64,000 bases of DNA, from assembly GCF_000799715.1 (NCBI RefSeq), contig NZ_JUHG01000017.1, positions 248,001 to 312,000 of the forward strand, read 5' to 3'. Under the pieces are notes generated by a model. That model saw nothing but the letters and a program-made list of their open reading frames with translations, searched no databases and was not told the origin of the DNA. Source of the stretch: Martinezella rhizogenes. Its GTDB lineage: Bacteria; Pseudomonadota; Alphaproteobacteria; Rhizobiales; Rhizobiaceae. The position numbers and the translations under genes are program-made. Of this stretch, positions 42,003-49,041 are shown piece by piece. Numbering within the stretch: the stretch's first letter is position 1; each line of letters begins with the position of its first letter.

Positions 42003-43019
42003 TCAAGCAGCCGTGCTAGACCGCCCTCCTTCTCGCAGCGTCGAGCCGCGAACCTCCACCGAGCACGCCAGACGCAAAGTTCTGACGGGATCGGCATTCC
42101 CTCCCATTCGGCGGGAGAGCTGCTGCCAGGCGGCCGTTGCCATTTCCTCAATTGGCTGACGGACGGTGGTAATTGCGGGTCGAACGAGGCGCATCCATTC
42201 GGCCTCGTCGAAACAAGCGAATGCGAGATCGCCGGGCGCGGAAAGACCGAGATCGGTCATCGTCTGATAGGCGATCAGCGCGGTGATATGGTCGAGCGCG
42301 AAAAGCGCTTCCGGCTGCTGCTGCGTGAGCATCTCGTGCAGTCGCTGGCGAATGCCTTTCGCCTCAAGCCCGACTTCGAGCATGGAGAGCGCCATGCCAC
42401 CGGCGGCCGAAGCAGCACCCTCCCAGCGTTCGCGAATATTGCTGATCGACAGCATGCTGCCGGCAACCGTGCAGGAGCGATAGCCTTGCTTCGACAGATG
42501 GGCGGCGATTGCGGCGGCCGATTGCGCATTGTTGACGGCGATCAGATCATAGTCCGGGTCGTCCGTCAGACGGTCCACGACGACGATCGGCATATGCATG
42601 GACGGGGGTGTCCGATCGCTGAGCGCGCCGTCGCAGGGAATGACGATCAGGCCGGCGGGCCGCCAGGAACGGATGGCGTGTAGGCGTTCTCTTTCCTGCT
42701 CCACATCGTTTGCGGCGCTGACGACCAGGAGATCGAAGCCATCCTCTCTGGCGAGTGTTTCGAGCGTCGATACGAAGGTCCCGAACATCGGGTTGGAAAG
42801 ATCCGGCACAACGACGCCGGCGAGCGAGTGCTTGCCGGAACGCAGCCGGGAGGCGTTGCTGTCTGTGACATAACCGAGTTCGGCAACCACGCTGCGGACG
42901 CGTTCGATCAGTTCGGGCGCCACGCTCGGCTTTGCGTTCAAGACGTTCGAAACCGTGGCGGGAGAGACCCCCGCGCGCTCGGCAACTGTCTTGATCGAAA
43001 CCGGCTGTCTGCGCTTCAA
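42003..43019 (-). CDS. LacI-family regulator of the sugar operon
   Basis: 338-residue LacI-family regulator. The DNA-binding head reads VSIKTVAERAGVSPATVSNVLNAKPSVAPELIERVRSVVAELGYV (about residues 7-51). The effector domain holds SLAGVVVPDLSNPMFGTFVSTLETLAREDGFDLLVVSAANDVEQE, and ALFALDHITALIAYQTMTDLG. It is the first gene of the seven-gene operon, 25 nt before the binding-protein gene, and is divergent from an epimerase gene across a TAAAACGTTTTA palindrome, which it probably binds. Confidence 0.93.
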   Translation of the reverse strand: MKRRQPVSIKTVAERAGVSPATVSNVLNAKPSVAPELIERVRSVVAELGYVTDSNASRLRSGKHSLAGVVVPDLSNPMFGTFVSTLETLAREDGFDLLVVSAANDVEQERERLHAIRSWRPAGLIVIPCDGALSDRTPPSMHMPIVVVDRLTDDPDYDLIAVNNAQSAAAIAAHLSKQGYRSCTVAGSMLSISNIRERWEGAASAAGGMALSMLEVGLEAKGIRQRLHEMLTQQQPEALFALDHITALIAYQTMTDLGLSAPGDLAFACFDEAEWMRLVRPAITTVRQPIEEMATAAWQQLSRRMGGNADPVRTLRLACSVEVRGSTLREGGRSSTAA

Positions 43020-43049
43020 CGTACTTTCCCGGCGGTGCCGAGCCTCCCG

Positions 43050-43061
43050 TAAAACGTTTTA
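43050..43061. promoter_or_regulatory. LacI-type operator in divergent promoter region
   Basis: TAAAACGTTTTA is a perfect 12-bp palindrome with the central CG typical of LacI/GalR-family sites, placed 31 bases upstream of the LacI gene start and 120 bases before the divergent epimerase gene. Confidence 0.65.
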
Positions 43062-43180
43062 TGAAAAGCTAGACTTTCCGTTCGAGCGTGTCAATATTGC
43101 TCCGGTTAGCACTTTTTGGGGTGGCTGATCGTGCGGCGTGGAACATGAGGCGTCGTCGGAGATGGAGGAGGAGATACTCA

Positions 43181-44077
43181 ATGAACAAGCTCGGTGTGCA
43201 TGCGTTCGTCTGGGAAAAAGGCTGGAGCAGGGAGGAGAGCACGCGTGCGATCGCCCGCTCCGCCACGACCGGATACGATCTGATCGAAGTCTCGGCGATG
43301 GATATGAACGAGATCGATCCCGCCCATACACGGGCGGAGCTCGACAGGCATGGGTTGGGGTGCACGTTCTCGTTCGGGATGGGCGCAGAGGAGGATATCT
43401 CGAGCAACGATCCCGATAAGATGAAGCGGGGCGAAGCCAAGCTGGAGCGCGCGGTGGCGCTTGCCCGCGATCTCGGCGCGACCCATATCGCCGGCATTCT
43501 CTATTCCGCTTTCCAGAAATATGCCGTGCCGCCGACCGCAGACGGCGTCAGCCAGTCCGTCGATATCCTTCGCCGCGTCGCGGAGAAGGCGGCGGCCAGC
43601 AACGTCATCATGGGGCTGGAAGTGGTCAATCGCTACGAGACCAATGTCCTCAATACGGCGGCTCAAGGCGTGGAAATGTGCAAGCGCATCGGCGCGCCGA
43701 ACGTCAAGGTTCATCTCGATGTCTATCACATGAACATCGAGGAATCGGATATCTCGCAGGCGATCATCGAGACCGGCGATTACCTCGGTTATTTCCATAC
43801 GGGCGATTCCCATCGCGGCTATATGGGCTCGGGCTCGATCGATCTGGCGGGTGTATTTCGCGCACTGGTGAAGGCGAACTACAACGGGCCGATCACCTTT
43901 GAATCCTTCTCGTCACGCGTCGTCGGCCAGCCGCTCGAGGGGATTTTGGGCATCTGGCGCAACCTGTGGGACGACAGCGAAGATCTGGCGGCTCATGCCC
44001 TGATGTACACCAAGGCACAGTTGAAGTCGGCGCAGGAGGCGCAAAACCAGAAGGCACGAAGCCGCTTGCCGGCATAG
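43181..44077 (+). CDS. Sugar 3-epimerase/isomerase, TIM barrel (tagatose-3-epimerase-like)
   Basis: 298-residue AP-endonuclease-2-type TIM barrel, like D-tagatose/D-psicose 3-epimerases. The four metal/catalytic regions are visible: MGLEVVNRYETNVLN (Glu), KVHLDVYHMNIEE (Asp), YFHTGDSHRGYMGSGSIDL (His) and GPITFESFSS (Glu). The start is set by GGAGGAGGAG before ATG 43181. It is divergent from the LacI-ABC-kinase-aldolase operon and shares its operator, so it probably converts the imported ketose to the form used by the kinase and aldolase. Confidence 0.85.
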   Translation: MNKLGVHAFVWEKGWSREESTRAIARSATTGYDLIEVSAMDMNEIDPAHTRAELDRHGLGCTFSFGMGAEEDISSNDPDKMKRGEAKLERAVALARDLGATHIAGILYSAFQKYAVPPTADGVSQSVDILRRVAEKAAASNVIMGLEVVNRYETNVLNTAAQGVEMCKRIGAPNVKVHLDVYHMNIEESDISQAIIETGDYLGYFHTGDSHRGYMGSGSIDLAGVFRALVKANYNGPITFESFSSRVVGQPLEGILGIWRNLWDDSEDLAAHALMYTKAQLKSAQEAQNQKARSRLPA

Positions 44078-44140
44078 GCTGGCGCAAGAGGCATTTTCGT
44101 TTCTTGCGAGGCCGCGTGTGAATCACGCGGCCTCCTATGC

Positions 44141-44935
44141 TTAGCCGTGGCAATAAGCCCATTGGGACAGCGCGCTCATGCCCAATCGTTGCATGAGTTC
44201 ATAGGCAACCCGGCGGTTGATGGGATTGTGCAGCCGGATGACCTTGGAGCCCAAAAAATCCATCTCGGCCTGCTCGAACGGCTTGAGATGGGACGCGTCC
44301 ATGACCGCCGTCTGATAGAGGTCGTGAAACTCCCGGCGGCAGACATAGGTCTTGTATTTCGTCATGCAGAAAGCCGCGAATGTATCACTGTTCCTGCGCA
44401 GAAAATCCGAGACGCCGATGGTCACTTCAGGCCAGGCGGGATTGAAAGTGTCATCGAAAGCGATGATGCCGTGATCCGCCAGAACGTTTTTCGCCAGGCG
44501 GCTATCGGCGACCACATGATGGAGCAGATGCCCTCCGTCGATGCTGAAGAAGCGAACCTGGCCGATCTTGTCGGTGATCGCCTGTGGATCGAGCATGGTG
44601 CTATCACCGGATATGACGAGTTCCTCGTCAACGGGAATTCCCAGCGATTTGCCATTGTCGAGGAAGCGCTGGTATTGCGCGTCATCTTCTTCGATATCGA
44701 AAAGGTCGATGGCCAGTACGTTGCTGTCCGGCGCGCTGAGCTTGCGCAGCAGAAAATAGGAACGGCCGTAGTAGACGCCGATTTCGGCAAGGCCGCCGGA
44801 CAGGTTCTTTTCCCTTTGTTTCTCTATCAGCGACAGGAAGACCAGGGCGTCTGGCGGATCAATGTAGCCATCGATTTTCTGCAGATCGTGAAACACAAAT
44901 TTCCGAACGTTCGACTTCAAAATCCAAAACCTCAC
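44141..44935 (-). CDS. Class I SAM-dependent methyltransferase-like protein
   Basis: 264-residue protein with a Rossmann-type methyltransferase core: GGLAEIGVYYGRSYFLLRKLSAPDSNVLAIDLF (motif I region, about residues 48-80), FFSIDGGHLLHHVVADSRLAKNVLADHGIIAFDD (motifs for the acidic site) and a helical C-terminal cap. It resembles the CmcI/Methyltransf_24 group, often found with glycan or polyketide genes. The substrate is unknown. It stands alone, with no near neighbour on its strand, and is followed upstream by a LysR remnant, so the region may be acquired. Confidence 0.75.
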   Translation of the reverse strand: MRFWILKSNVRKFVFHDLQKIDGYIDPPDALVFLSLIEKQREKNLSGGLAEIGVYYGRSYFLLRKLSAPDSNVLAIDLFDIEEDDAQYQRFLDNGKSLGIPVDEELVISGDSTMLDPQAITDKIGQVRFFSIDGGHLLHHVVADSRLAKNVLADHGIIAFDDTFNPAWPEVTIGVSDFLRRNSDTFAAFCMTKYKTYVCRREFHDLYQTAVMDASHLKPFEQAEMDFLGSKVIRLHNPINRRVAYELMQRLGMSALSQWAYCHG

Positions 44936-45187
44936 TAATTTTCGTCATGCATCGCACGGACCGTTGCGTGCCTTTCGACCCACACTGATCGGATGTGAAA
45001 TGCAGATCTTTTTTTCCAAAGCATTTCTGAAATGCCGTCCGGCACCTCCGGTTGGTTGCAAACCTCCCGAAACTGGGGCGTGCATGCGCCAATGCGAGCG
45101 CAGTCAGGGTAGAATTCGGCTTTTCTGTCGCGTTGCGTATCGTGAGTGCGCAGGTTGGACATTGTCGATGGGGAGGGGGGCGCGTAG
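44936..45187. other. Intergenic region without convincing gene
   Basis: 252 bases between the methyltransferase start and the LysR remnant. Frames on both strands are open, but none has a ribosome site or recognisable protein. It may hold decayed sequence from the lost part of the LysR gene and the methyltransferase promoter. Confidence 0.5.
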
Positions 45188-45412
45188 CGCCAGGCGGCGC
45201 CGCGTTTGCTGTCGACACTGACCCTCGTTGCCGCCAGCCTCGGGATTTCGATCATCCCTGAATGCATGGCGCGTCTGGAAGCGAATGGCATCGTTTATTT
45301 TCGGATCGAGAAGGCGGCGGGCCTGGTTGCGCCGCTACACCTCGCCTACCGGGACGAAACCCCGTCCGGGGTCGTCAGGCGCTTTATCGAGAGCGTGCAG
45401 CAGCATCGGTAA
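45188..45412 (+). pseudogene. C-terminal remnant of a LysR-family regulator
   Basis: The frame after an in-frame TAG at 45185 encodes LSTLTLVAASLGISIIPECMARLEANGIVYFRI and then VAPLHLAYRDETPSG. This is the last ~68 residues of the effector domain of a LysR regulator (the usual LVAAGLGISIVP segment). The ~220 residues that should precede it, including the DNA-binding head, are absent. There is no usable start or ribosome site. It is a fragment left by a deletion or rearrangement. Confidence 0.75.
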
Positions 45413-45427
45413 CGCGGGCACACCCTA

Positions 45428-47284
45428 TCAACGACCGGCAACTTCGGTGCCTTGGTCAGTATATGTAGCTTCACCCAGCCGCGCCTTCAGCCGGTTTTCC
45501 TGACGGCGCTTGGTATAAGCCGTGCTGCGCGCCGCAGTCTCCTGCACGAGGGGATCGTTGCGCATGTCGATGGTGGCGATGGCTTCATCGGTATAGGGAA
45601 AGAGATCCTGGCGGCCCCAGGCGCGCCACGCCTTGGCGACGCTCAGGCGCAAGCGGACATAGGTATAGGCATAGGCTACGATGGTGCGCGCGAAGCGCCA
45701 GGCATAGCGGGCATAGAAGGGAAACGGATTTTCGCGCGGCATGCCATAGCGCCGCTCATGGCGGTCGATGATGCGGCCAAGCCCGAATTCGGCGAACGCA
45801 ACACCCTCGCGCCGTGGTCCCTCGCGATAGGCAATCAGATTGTAAAGCGTCGTCAGCCGCATGCCGTTCTTGAGCTGTACCCGGCGCTTGAATATGCGCT
45901 CCATATGCTCGAAGTCGTAATAGCGCGCGCTGGCCTCGTGGAAAACGGCGTCGAGTTCGGCGTCGCTCATGCGTGCGTGATGGGTGACGCGGTGATTGAG
46001 GTCATATTTGTTGAAGTCGGGGTCCATCCATACGCCCGCATCCTTCATCTTCTTGTGATCCTCGCTGCCGGGCAGCGGGGTGAGGATGTTGAAATACAGG
46101 ACATCGATCGCAAGCTCTCGCTTGATCAGATCGACATCGCGCAGGATGGATTCCCGGGTATCGGCGGGAAAGCCGATGATGTAGCCGCAGCTGACCACTA
46201 CGGGATGGCGCTTCCAGTCCAGCACCATTTCGCGATATTCCTCGATGCGGTTCTGGCGTTTCTTGGCCGCCTCGAGATTGTCGGGGTTGATGTTTTCCAG
46301 CCCGATGAAGATCAGTCTCACGCCGGCCTTTACCACCTTGTCGATGAAGCCCGGAATGCGATGCGCCATGGTATCGACCTGGATCAGCAGTCGTACCTCC
46401 AGCCCCTCCCGCTCGCGCAGCTCGATCAGCCGGTCGCAATAGGCTTCCCAGTTGCGGTTGCGGGCGAAATTATCATCAGTCACGAAAAACTTGGTGACGC
46501 CGGCGGCTGCATTCAGGCGGACAATCTTCTCGAGTTCGTCTGCCGTGCGGAAGCGGCTATGACGGCCCTGCACGTTGATGATGGTGCAGAAGGAACATTC
46601 GAACGGACAGCCGCGGCCGAGATCGAAGCTCGACCAATGCGTGAAGGAGCGCCGCACGATAGGCCCCGGCAGGATAGGCACCGGCGAACCCGGCAGGACG
46701 GGTTCTTTCTTGAGGTGATTGTAAAGCGGCTTCAGCGTGCCGGCCAAGGCATCTTGCAGCACGGCGTCCAGGCGATCGGGTTCTGCCTCGCCAGCGAATT
46801 GGCTGACGCCCAGTTCGCGCGCAAGAGCCAGCTCCTCGGCATCTTCGCCGAGCATGGCGACACAGCCGGAAACATGGAAGCCGCCGATGCAGACTGGCAC
46901 GCCCGCCTGGCGCAGTGGGCGCGCAATGTCCATTGCCCGGGGATACTGGTTGGTCTGCACGCCGACGAGCATGACGATGACCCGCGTTCCCTGAGTCCGA
47001 TGGCTCTTCAGGATGGCTGGAATGTCGACCCGCGTATTTGTTTCGTCGATGGCATGGACCTGTACATCGGCCCCCGCACCGAACACGCCACGCGACGCTG
47101 CATCATCGACCAAGGCCCAGACACAGGCGAGCGAATTGGAGGGAATGGCGGATCGAATCCAGCGGATCGGATAGCCGTTATCATCATACCGCGTGGCCTT
47201 GATGAGCCATATGTCTACGCGGCTTATCGATACTGTTGGAGAAAGACTGTCATTCGCCGTTTCGATGAGTGGATGCCCCCGCAT
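45428..47284 (-). CDS. B12-binding-type radical SAM protein
   Basis: 618-residue radical SAM enzyme. An N-terminal ~180 residues form a Rossmann-like B12-binding-type region (VIVMLVGVQTNQYPRAMDIARPLRQAGVPVCIGGFHVSG). The iron-sulfur motif CxxxCxxC is at C226, C230 and C233 (RGCPFECSFCTI). The barrel carries FFVTDDNFARNRNWEAYCDRL, LIFIGLENINPDNLEAAKKRQ and YIIGFPADTRESILRD. The C-terminal ~170 residues form an extra domain with many aromatic and basic residues. Such enzymes often methylate or rearrange lipids, glycans or antibiotics. The substrate is unknown. It starts after a GGGGGC site. Confidence 0.85.
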   Translation of the reverse strand: MRGHPLIETANDSLSPTVSISRVDIWLIKATRYDDNGYPIRWIRSAIPSNSLACVWALVDDAASRGVFGAGADVQVHAIDETNTRVDIPAILKSHRTQGTRVIVMLVGVQTNQYPRAMDIARPLRQAGVPVCIGGFHVSGCVAMLGEDAEELALARELGVSQFAGEAEPDRLDAVLQDALAGTLKPLYNHLKKEPVLPGSPVPILPGPIVRRSFTHWSSFDLGRGCPFECSFCTIINVQGRHSRFRTADELEKIVRLNAAAGVTKFFVTDDNFARNRNWEAYCDRLIELREREGLEVRLLIQVDTMAHRIPGFIDKVVKAGVRLIFIGLENINPDNLEAAKKRQNRIEEYREMVLDWKRHPVVVSCGYIIGFPADTRESILRDVDLIKRELAIDVLYFNILTPLPGSEDHKKMKDAGVWMDPDFNKYDLNHRVTHHARMSDAELDAVFHEASARYYDFEHMERIFKRRVQLKNGMRLTTLYNLIAYREGPRREGVAFAEFGLGRIIDRHERRYGMPRENPFPFYARYAWRFARTIVAYAYTYVRLRLSVAKAWRAWGRQDLFPYTDEAIATIDMRNDPLVQETAARSTAYTKRRQENRLKARLGEATYTDQGTEVAGR

Positions 47285-47669
47285 GCGATGCCCCCAAATA
47301 CAGCTACTTCTAATTTAGCTTTATTCGCTCCCATTGCTACGTCAAGGGGATATTAGAAGATCTTGATGTGATGGGCGCCAAAGGGACGCAAATAAGGAGA
47401 CTATCGGCGAATGTGTGACGCCGGAAGCTCTTTAGGGCTCGGATGACCTGGATGGCCGCAAGGCGGTACTGAGCACTCGGTCATCATTTGAGGGGGCTGG
47501 ATCTGGGGCGGACCGACACTTGCAACACGCTCTGATCTCTATCAGGGCATCGGCTTGCCCGCCGCGGGCGGCTGTCACCGGATCGGTAATAACTGGAGCG
47601 CGGGGCAACCCCGTGCTCCATAGGCAACGGCCCGGCGGCGCGGGCGGAAGCCTATCTGCTTGCTTGACG
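47285..47669. other. Intergenic region with one hairpin, no gene
   Basis: 385 bases between the radical SAM gene start and the end of the DUF6481 gene. The first ~80 bases are AT-rich and probably hold the radical SAM promoter. A strong hairpin lies at 47594-47620. Long frames here lack ribosome sites and recognisable protein. Confidence 0.5.
47594..47620 (-). terminator. Hairpin downstream of the DUF6481 gene
   Basis: TGGAGC-G-CGGGG (47594-47605) pairs with CCCCG-T-GCTCCA (47609-47620) around a CAA loop, with one G/T pair. It lies 50 bases after the minus-strand DUF6481 gene and has no T-tract. It may be a terminator or a dispersed palindrome. Confidence 0.5.
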
Positions 47670-48050
47670 TTATGCCTGCCTCGCTTTGCGATTGGCATAA
47701 CGCTTGTCGCGTTCAGCCTTCCGGGCAGCCTCTTCCTCAATCTCGCGGGCGATGCGGTCTTTCTCCGCTGTCTCGCGTGCTTCGATCTCGGCCTTGGCGG
47801 CGGCCTCAGCGGCAGCCTGACGCTCAATGGCCTCGGCCTGCAGGCGCTCGCGCTCTTCGAGCTTTGCTCGTTGCTGCTCGGCGTGCCGCTTTTCCCTGGC
47901 AGCGGCAACGGCCTGGCGCTCCGCCTGCTTGGCAAGTTTGGCGGGGTCGTTGCTGTCTTTTGCAGCGCGAAAGGCGTTAAGAAGAGCGGCTTTCGCTTCC
48001 TTGGCCGCGCCGCGGCGATCGGAAAGTTCGTTGTTTCTGGCGTTTTTCAA
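47670..48050 (-). CDS. DUF6481 family protein
   Basis: 126-residue, highly charged helical protein, recognised as the rhizobial DUF6481 family: start MKNARNNELSDRRGAAKEAKAALL and end DEAARKAERDKRYANRKARQ-like EEEAARKAERDKRYANRKARQA. Nearly the entire chain is Ala/Glu/Lys/Arg-rich heptad-like sequence expected to form a coiled coil. There is no signal peptide. Function is unknown; a nucleic-acid or ribosome-associated role is a guess from its charge. It lies 36 nt after another small charged protein gene on the same strand, and the pair precedes no other gene. Confidence 0.8.
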   Translation of the reverse strand: MKNARNNELSDRRGAAKEAKAALLNAFRAAKDSNDPAKLAKQAERQAVAAAREKRHAEQQRAKLEERERLQAEAIERQAAAEAAAKAEIEARETAEKDRIAREIEEEAARKAERDKRYANRKARQA

Positions 48051-48086
48051 TGCTCGGTCCTGGTTGTTTGTCTTCTAAGCCGGAGC

Positions 48087-48311
48087 TCAGATTTTTCCTG
48101 CGCGTTTTGCGGCAAGGGCAGTGGCCACTTTCTGCCGCATCTCGGATTCCTTTGCCTCGCGGGCTTCCCGCAGCCGCAGGGTCTTTTCCTGCCGTGCGCG
48201 GACAAGCGAGTCAAGTTCGTCGACCGCACTATTGCGCGCAAAGAACTGCGACTGCGCATCACCGAACGCAATTTCCGCCTGCTGGCGAGATTTGCTGTGT
48301 TTCTCTGTCAT
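48087..48311 (-). CDS. Small charged helical protein
   Basis: 74-residue protein of a kind common in Rhizobium: MTEKHSKSRQQAEIAFGDAQSQFFARN, followed by a basic/acidic helix ending AALAAKRAGKI-like ATALAAKRAGKI. No domain of known function and no membrane segment. It is immediately upstream of the DUF6481 gene and the two probably form a two-gene operon. The nearby cold-shock gene on the same strand may respond to similar stress, but that is only context. Confidence 0.7.
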   Translation of the reverse strand: MTEKHSKSRQQAEIAFGDAQSQFFARNSAVDELDSLVRARQEKTLRLREAREAKESEMRQKVATALAAKRAGKI

Positions 48312-48441
48312 GGTGCGTCCTGGATTTGAGGGCCGCTAAGCGGGCGCCAATAAAAAAGGCCAGGCAACTTGCCTGACCTCGCTGGTATCATGCTCTCAAC
48401 AGTGCCGGTACATCCGCGGTCAAAGGAAAGCAGATATCAAT

Positions 48442-48651
48442 TCAAGCAGCCTGAAGGTTGCAAGCAGACAGTTTGCCCGACTTGTTGTCGCGCTCAAGTT
48501 CGTAGGCGATCTTCTGGCCTTCGACGATTTCGCGCATTCCGGCGCGCTCGACGGCAGAGATGTGAACGAAAGCGTCAGCGCCGCCATCGTCAGGCTGAAT
48601 GAAGCCGAAGCCCTTGGTGGAATTGAACCATTTAACTGTGCCAGTGGTCAT
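48442..48651 (-). CDS. Cold-shock protein (CspA family)
   Basis: 69-residue cold-shock domain protein, binding single-stranded RNA/DNA as an RNA chaperone. RNP-1 appears as KGFGFIQPDD and RNP-2 as DAFVHISAV. It starts MTTGTVKWFNSTKGFGF and ends LSACNLQAA, like other alphaproteobacterial Csp proteins. The start at 48651 has AAAGGG upstream. The frame is open further upstream but that part is the long 5' leader typical of csp mRNAs, which often controls translation by temperature. Confidence 0.95.
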   Translation of the reverse strand: MTTGTVKWFNSTKGFGFIQPDDGGADAFVHISAVERAGMREIVEGQKIAYELERDNKSGKLSACNLQAA

Positions 48652-49041
48652 GATGAACCCTTTCATAGCAATATTGAAAAACCGCGACGCCAAAACATCC
48701 CGGATGATGATAACGATTTTTGAAAGGAAGGTTCGTTCAGGGCGCGGTGCTAAACGCGCGGTAACCAAAGCTCAGCAAGCAAATATCGACAAGCGCACCC
48801 TAGCCTCGCTCATCGCGATTGTCAACTTTTAGTTTTTTCTGTGCTTGATTGCTTTTTATGGTTGTATTTCTTGATCCTGCAATTCGGCTGGGATCGCTGG
48901 CCTGTGCCGTGCCCGTTTGCGGCATATCGTACAACGGTGGCGTCGTTTGTATTGCGGATACCACACCCCCCAATATCGTGTCTTGGCTAAGATTGTGGAG
49001 GATATGGGAGCGGACCGTTTGCCCATGGGGGGATGATTTTC
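48652..49041. other. Divergent intergenic region: csp leader and beta-helix gene promoter
   Basis: 390 bases between the minus-strand csp gene and the plus-strand secreted beta-helix gene. It probably includes a long csp 5' leader (48652 to about 48790). An AT-rich stretch at about 48825-48880 could serve as promoter for either side. No gene was found. A frame at 48849-49163 has no ribosome site and overlaps the next gene. Confidence 0.5.

Noticed and set aside
44147..44938. A 263-codon plus-strand frame mirroring the methyltransferase gene
   Set aside because: It is an exact antisense shadow. The minus-strand product has a Rossmann methyltransferase pattern, while this one has no family features or ribosome site.
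45452..47356. A 634-codon plus-strand frame across the radical SAM gene
   Set aside because: The minus strand has the CxxxCxxC cluster and radical SAM motifs. The plus-strand translation has no recognisable motif.
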